From Agaricus subrufescens (Eukaryota > Basidiomycota > Agaricomycetes > Agaricales > Agaricaceae), in assembly GCA_029945375.1 (NCBI GenBank), contig CM057060.1, positions 744,001 to 808,000 of the forward strand: DNA of 64,000 nt, in the 5' to 3' direction. Made by a program: the position numbers and the translations under genes. A model generated the notes under the pieces. That model made no database searches, had not been told where the DNA came from, and saw only the letters and a program-made list of their open reading frames with translations. Of the stretch, positions 60,657-64,000 are shown piece by piece. The first letter of the stretch is position 1, and every line of letters starts with the position of its first letter.

Positions 60657-63337
60657 TTAGAAAAAGCCGGGCTGACTGGGCCCAGGGCTCGGATGGCGCA
60701 TCACGCTCTGATGCATCGCTTGAGTTTGACTACTCAGCTGGCCTCCGTAGCCTTGCTGACCACCGTACCCCGTACCCGAAGGACCCATACCATACCCCTG
60801 TCCTCCACCATACCCTTGTCCACCCTGATTATATCCTTGCCCGCCAACTGTACCATATCCGCCCATGGCTCCTGCAGCATAACCTTGGCCAGCGGGACTG
60901 CCGTATCCCATACCCGAGTTGGCCTGACCATAGCCAGCTATGATCATGGCGGGAATTTGGTACGGCATACTAAATGCGTTCTGCTGTTGTGTCGTTTGTA
61001 CGACGGCAGGCTGCATCTGCGGAGACTGTGCTGTGGATTGAGATGCAGATTGAGGAGGAGAGTTGGGACCAGAACCGCCTTGTGAATTTTGCATCCTTTG
61101 AAGAGACTGAAGCTGCAAACAAGGTAAGTTTTCATATCCCAGATTGGATGGCGCTAATCCATACCTCGTAGAAAGCATAATCTTGCAATAGAGAGGTTCT
61201 TGATTGATGGGAGTGGAAGATCCTAAGCATCTCCTGACCAGCGTCTGGCAAGAGTTCTTGTGTATCCCTCGAATTAGTAACAGGTTTTCGCTCTTGGGTG
61301 TTGCTGGAATCATCATCAACATCGCAAGTCAGGTGAAAGCCAAGGTAGTGCCGTACTTCAATTTTATGTGCCGTAAAGTTGCATTAGGAATATCGCGAAC
61401 AAAAATCCACCTGACTTTGAAGACTCCTTTCCATTTGTCAGAAGCCCAGACGGTACTATTTCTGGTATGGTCAACCTATAACATGATTAGTGATCATGCT
61501 TGACGAAAAGGCGAGACTAGTACCGGAGTCAGCATTTCAGCCATTCCACAGAAGTGGCCGCTGTAATCGGAAATTAATAGCGAGATACTGAAGATTAGAG
61601 TGCCACTTACCTAGCATTGACACTGAAGAAAAGGTAGATCGGACCACGACCCGCAGTCTCCTTAAACGCCTTGTCCAAACGCTTGTTACCGGGATCGGTT
61701 GAACTCCAAATTTCGTACTTGAGTGACTTGTGCACATCATCTTCGGTGTAGGACTTGATTACAAAATAGCGAGCGAAAGTAGGTTTAGTGTCGAAAGTGG
61801 AAGGATTATACCCCTTCATAGCAACAAGAGTGGGGACGTCGACAGGGGTGTTAATCATTTGTTGTGAGTTAAGTAACGATTGTCCATTATTGCCGTTATT
61901 ATTGCCCATTCGCTGAGATTGTTGCTGAAGGTACTGGGGAGGAATGGGAGGCACGCTGGGGATGTCGTCATTACCAGCACTGCCATTTCCAACTCCACTT
62001 CCGGTACTCGATGAGCTGGGATTTTTGCTATGGTAACCTTGGTGTAGGTTGGTGTTGCTACTTCGCGCGCTCAAGGCTCTCTCTCTACCTTCCCATACTC
62101 CGGCCTGGGCACGATCATCATTCTGACCAGACCTCTGGCCCTGATAGTAGGGGTCACCAGCGGAAACTAATCCACCACGTTGTAAACCACCGCCGAGAGG
62201 TGTTTTCCGTCCCTCGAGGTTGTTAGCGAGTTTAAAATTGTTTCCAGCATTCTGCTGATGGCGGGGCGCTCCAGGTGGTTGAAGGGGCGGTGGATGTGTG
62301 GGGTTAAACCGAGGCGGATGTGCACTTTGACCGGACCCAGGACCACCATAGTTGGCATAGTACTGACTATTATTACTGGCAATTTCAAGAGCAGATAAGG
62401 CGCGTTGTACATCGTCCAGAGCGGCATTGGAACTTTGATTCGGGAGTGAAGCAAAGCCAGAAGAAGTGCGCCAATCGGCATTTTGACCACCACTACTGCC
62501 AGGCGTCCAAGGAGACTGGCGCCCGATAGGGCTGGTGGGATAATTTGGAGTCTGATTAGAATATTCTTCGTAGTGTCCTTCTGTGGCTCCTACTGAGTCG
62601 TTATCGTCGCCTGATTGGACTGTCTCCGGAGGAGAATGGGATTGATAATGGGCATGTGAACTGGACAGAGTTGCCTGCAGCGTGCCAGCACGTTTGAGGC
62701 CGGACCCGGCCTTGCGGTTGCCACCAGCGGCGGCAGCAGTGAGAGAGACGTGCCTCCGAACATTGGCACCGGGAGGGGGTGAAGTGGAAGTGGAATGCGG
62801 GGAAGCAGATGACTGGGATTGGTCTTCAACAGGAGGTTCTTGTGGTGATGGCTGATTGACAGTTAGCTGGTTGACAGAATCGATTGCGTTGGATACGGAC
62901 CTCTTCTGCGCCATACGAGACGTTCCAAGGCTCCTCGTCGCCCTCATGGCCTGCAATGGCGGCGAGCGAGTTGACTGTCTTCGGGGTCATCGTGCCGGAT
63001 CTGGTGCCATGAAAGGCTATTGAGGAATATTAAAAAGATATGCAGAAAGATGGTTAACGATGATCTACGCACCGCGATTGTACTTGGTGGGGAGGGAGGC
63101 CTGGCGATGGAGGCTGGTCCTCTCGCCCACGGCTCCGCTACCACCCACCCAATCCTGGTCGACGGGCTCATCATCGTTCCAAATAGAGGACTGGTCCGCA
63201 ACCTCCTCGCTGATGCTCTCCTTGGCGGCATTGCGAGCGGAGCGAGAAGCAGCGGTGATAGTGTGGTGGCGACGGACGATGCCGGACGACGGGGGAGAGG
63301 CGGGGACGGGGGGGATGGGGTAATTTTGGGAGGACAT
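60657..63337 (-). CDS. YTH-domain RNA-binding protein (m6A reader)
   Basis: The N-terminus (about 450 residues) is disordered, Ser/Pro/Gln/Asn-rich. It begins [18 protein letters not shown] and includes [14 protein letters not shown] and [13 protein letters not shown]. The YTH domain follows: [48 protein letters not shown], then [15 protein letters not shown] after an intron. The expected tryptophans of the m6A cage occur in EIWSS and in the segment that follows. The tail is Gly/Tyr/Gln-rich ([15 protein letters not shown]), a prion-like composition. The layout is close to YTHDF-type cytosolic readers. Start ATG 63337. Exons join by GT-AG; the second join is my best guess. Confidence 0.88.
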
Positions 63338-63425
63338 GGGGAGGCGCCGTGCGGGGAGGAGACAAAGTGCGTGGGAGCCCACTTAGCTGCGGAAAATATT
63401 TATTAAATGTTATTGATTGACGGCC
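63338..63425. promoter_or_regulatory. Divergent promoter region YTH / NADH dehydrogenase
   Basis: Only 88 bp lie between two head-to-head start codons, the shortest such gap in the window. Both promoters must overlap this gap or reach into the first exons. Confidence 0.5.
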
Positions 63426-64000
63426 ATGTTCCTCTCCCGTCGTCTTCCGCCCGCCCGTCTCTTTCTCTCCCCCCGGCGCACCGTCTCCACACAGCCTCTC
63501 AGGAAATTTCGCACCACCGTTAAATGGGTCGGCACTGCCTGCCTTGCCTCCGCCGCAGGCGTCGTTGGCATCGGGGCGGTTATTCTCGTCCACGATGCAT
63601 TCACATACCAGGACAAGCACGTGGACAGGGTTCCCGTGTCTCCACTCGCCCTTCATCCCGAGAGCGGTGGCCCTAAGAACTTGCCCGTCGTCAGTGCTCA
63701 AGTCGACGATGAGCAGGACGAAGAAAACCGGCGTCTTGCCGAAAAACCGAGGCTCGTCATAGTTGGTGGCGGGTGGGGCGTAAGTGCACTCCACGATTAC
63801 ATACCCTTACTTGACTGACTGCTATCATAGGCCATGGGTGTTTTGCAAAAATTACGTCCCGGAGACTATCATGTAACCGTAATTTCGTCCGACACCTTCA
63901 ACACCTTCACACCTCTCTTGCCGTGTCCGTAGCAGGAATATGTCGCGATGATGTCCGATCCGTTGCTGACATCTTGATAGCCGCTGCCGTCGGTACTGTC
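63426..64000 (+). CDS. Alternative NADH dehydrogenase (type II), partial
   Basis: The 5' part of a mitochondrial type-II NADH:ubiquinone oxidoreductase, cut by the window end. A basic presequence (MFLSRRLPPARLFLSPRR) precedes a membrane-type stretch (LASAAGVVGIGAVILVHDAF). The FAD-binding glycine motif is RLVIVGGGWGAMGVLQKLR, joined by a GT-AG intron (63780-63830). DYHVTVISSDTFNTFTPLLP follows, and after another intron SAAVGTV, as in NDE/NDI proteins. A single transmembrane segment suggests the external (NDE) form, which is inference. Start is ATG 63426. Confidence 0.9.

Noticed and set aside
1..64000. Mating-type locus, pheromone genes or a secondary-metabolite cluster
   Set aside because: No homeodomain pair, STE3-like receptor, CaaX pheromone, terpene synthase, NRPS or PKS was found.

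Overview
The window is nuclear DNA from a filamentous basidiomycete, most likely a mushroom-forming Agaricomycete. The evidence is dense genes on both strands, nearly every gene cut by many introns of about 50-65 nt, and mushroom-type families: two tandem AAT amino-acid permeases, a GPI-anchored heme peroxidase, an EthD-like protein, large F-box proteins, a stand-alone FluG-like glutamine synthetase and a DUF3074 protein. I found no rRNA, tRNA, CRISPR, phage or bacterial operon features, and no intact transposon. I cannot name the species.

Layout. 0-9 kb: an F-box protein, SUMO-conjugating enzyme UBC9, snRNP protein SNU13, two AIG2/gamma-glutamylcyclotransferase-like copies with a cutinase between them, and proteasome subunit beta-5 (PRE2). 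8.8-14.2 kb: two amino-acid permeases in tandem. 14.2-17.1 kb: a gene-poor stretch. 17-30 kb: a LIM-domain protein, an EthD-like protein, a SAC phosphoinositide phosphatase and a Zn2Cys6 transcription factor. 30.7-45.2 kb: a DHHC palmitoyltransferase, pantetheine-phosphate adenylyltransferase, heme peroxidase, phosducin-like protein, FluG-like glutamine synthetase, DUF3074 protein, mitochondrial ribosomal bL27, SKP1 and mRNA guanylyltransferase. 45.2-50.2 kb: looser sequence with two unrecognised genes and an ACGCGT cluster. 50.2-64 kb: guanine deaminase, ATG15 lipase, a large F-box protein, an ADGF-type adenosine deaminase, a YTH-domain RNA reader and the start of an alternative NADH dehydrogenase cut by the window end.

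Most of the genes are housekeeping and sit next to each other by ordinary eukaryotic gene order. Several pairs are head-to-head over short gaps (88 bp YTH/NADH dehydrogenase, 154 bp bL27m/SKP1, 203 bp DHHC/PPAT, 236 bp SNU13/AIG2-like), so shared promoters are likely. Guanine deaminase, the adenosine deaminase, the glutamine synthetase-like gene and the permeases all touch nitrogen or purine metabolism, but nothing here shows that they are co-regulated.

I did not find a convincing undescribed system. The most checkable unusual points are four predicted GC-AG introns, one with a competing GT donor 4 nt away, the palindromic ACGCGT cluster, the two tandem duplications, 21- and 24-nt exons in UBC9, and a small multi-exon gene near 48.3 kb that I cannot place. 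Exon joins were worked out by eye from reading frame, GT/GC-AG borders and family conservation; gene ends are firmer than internal borders in the longest genes.
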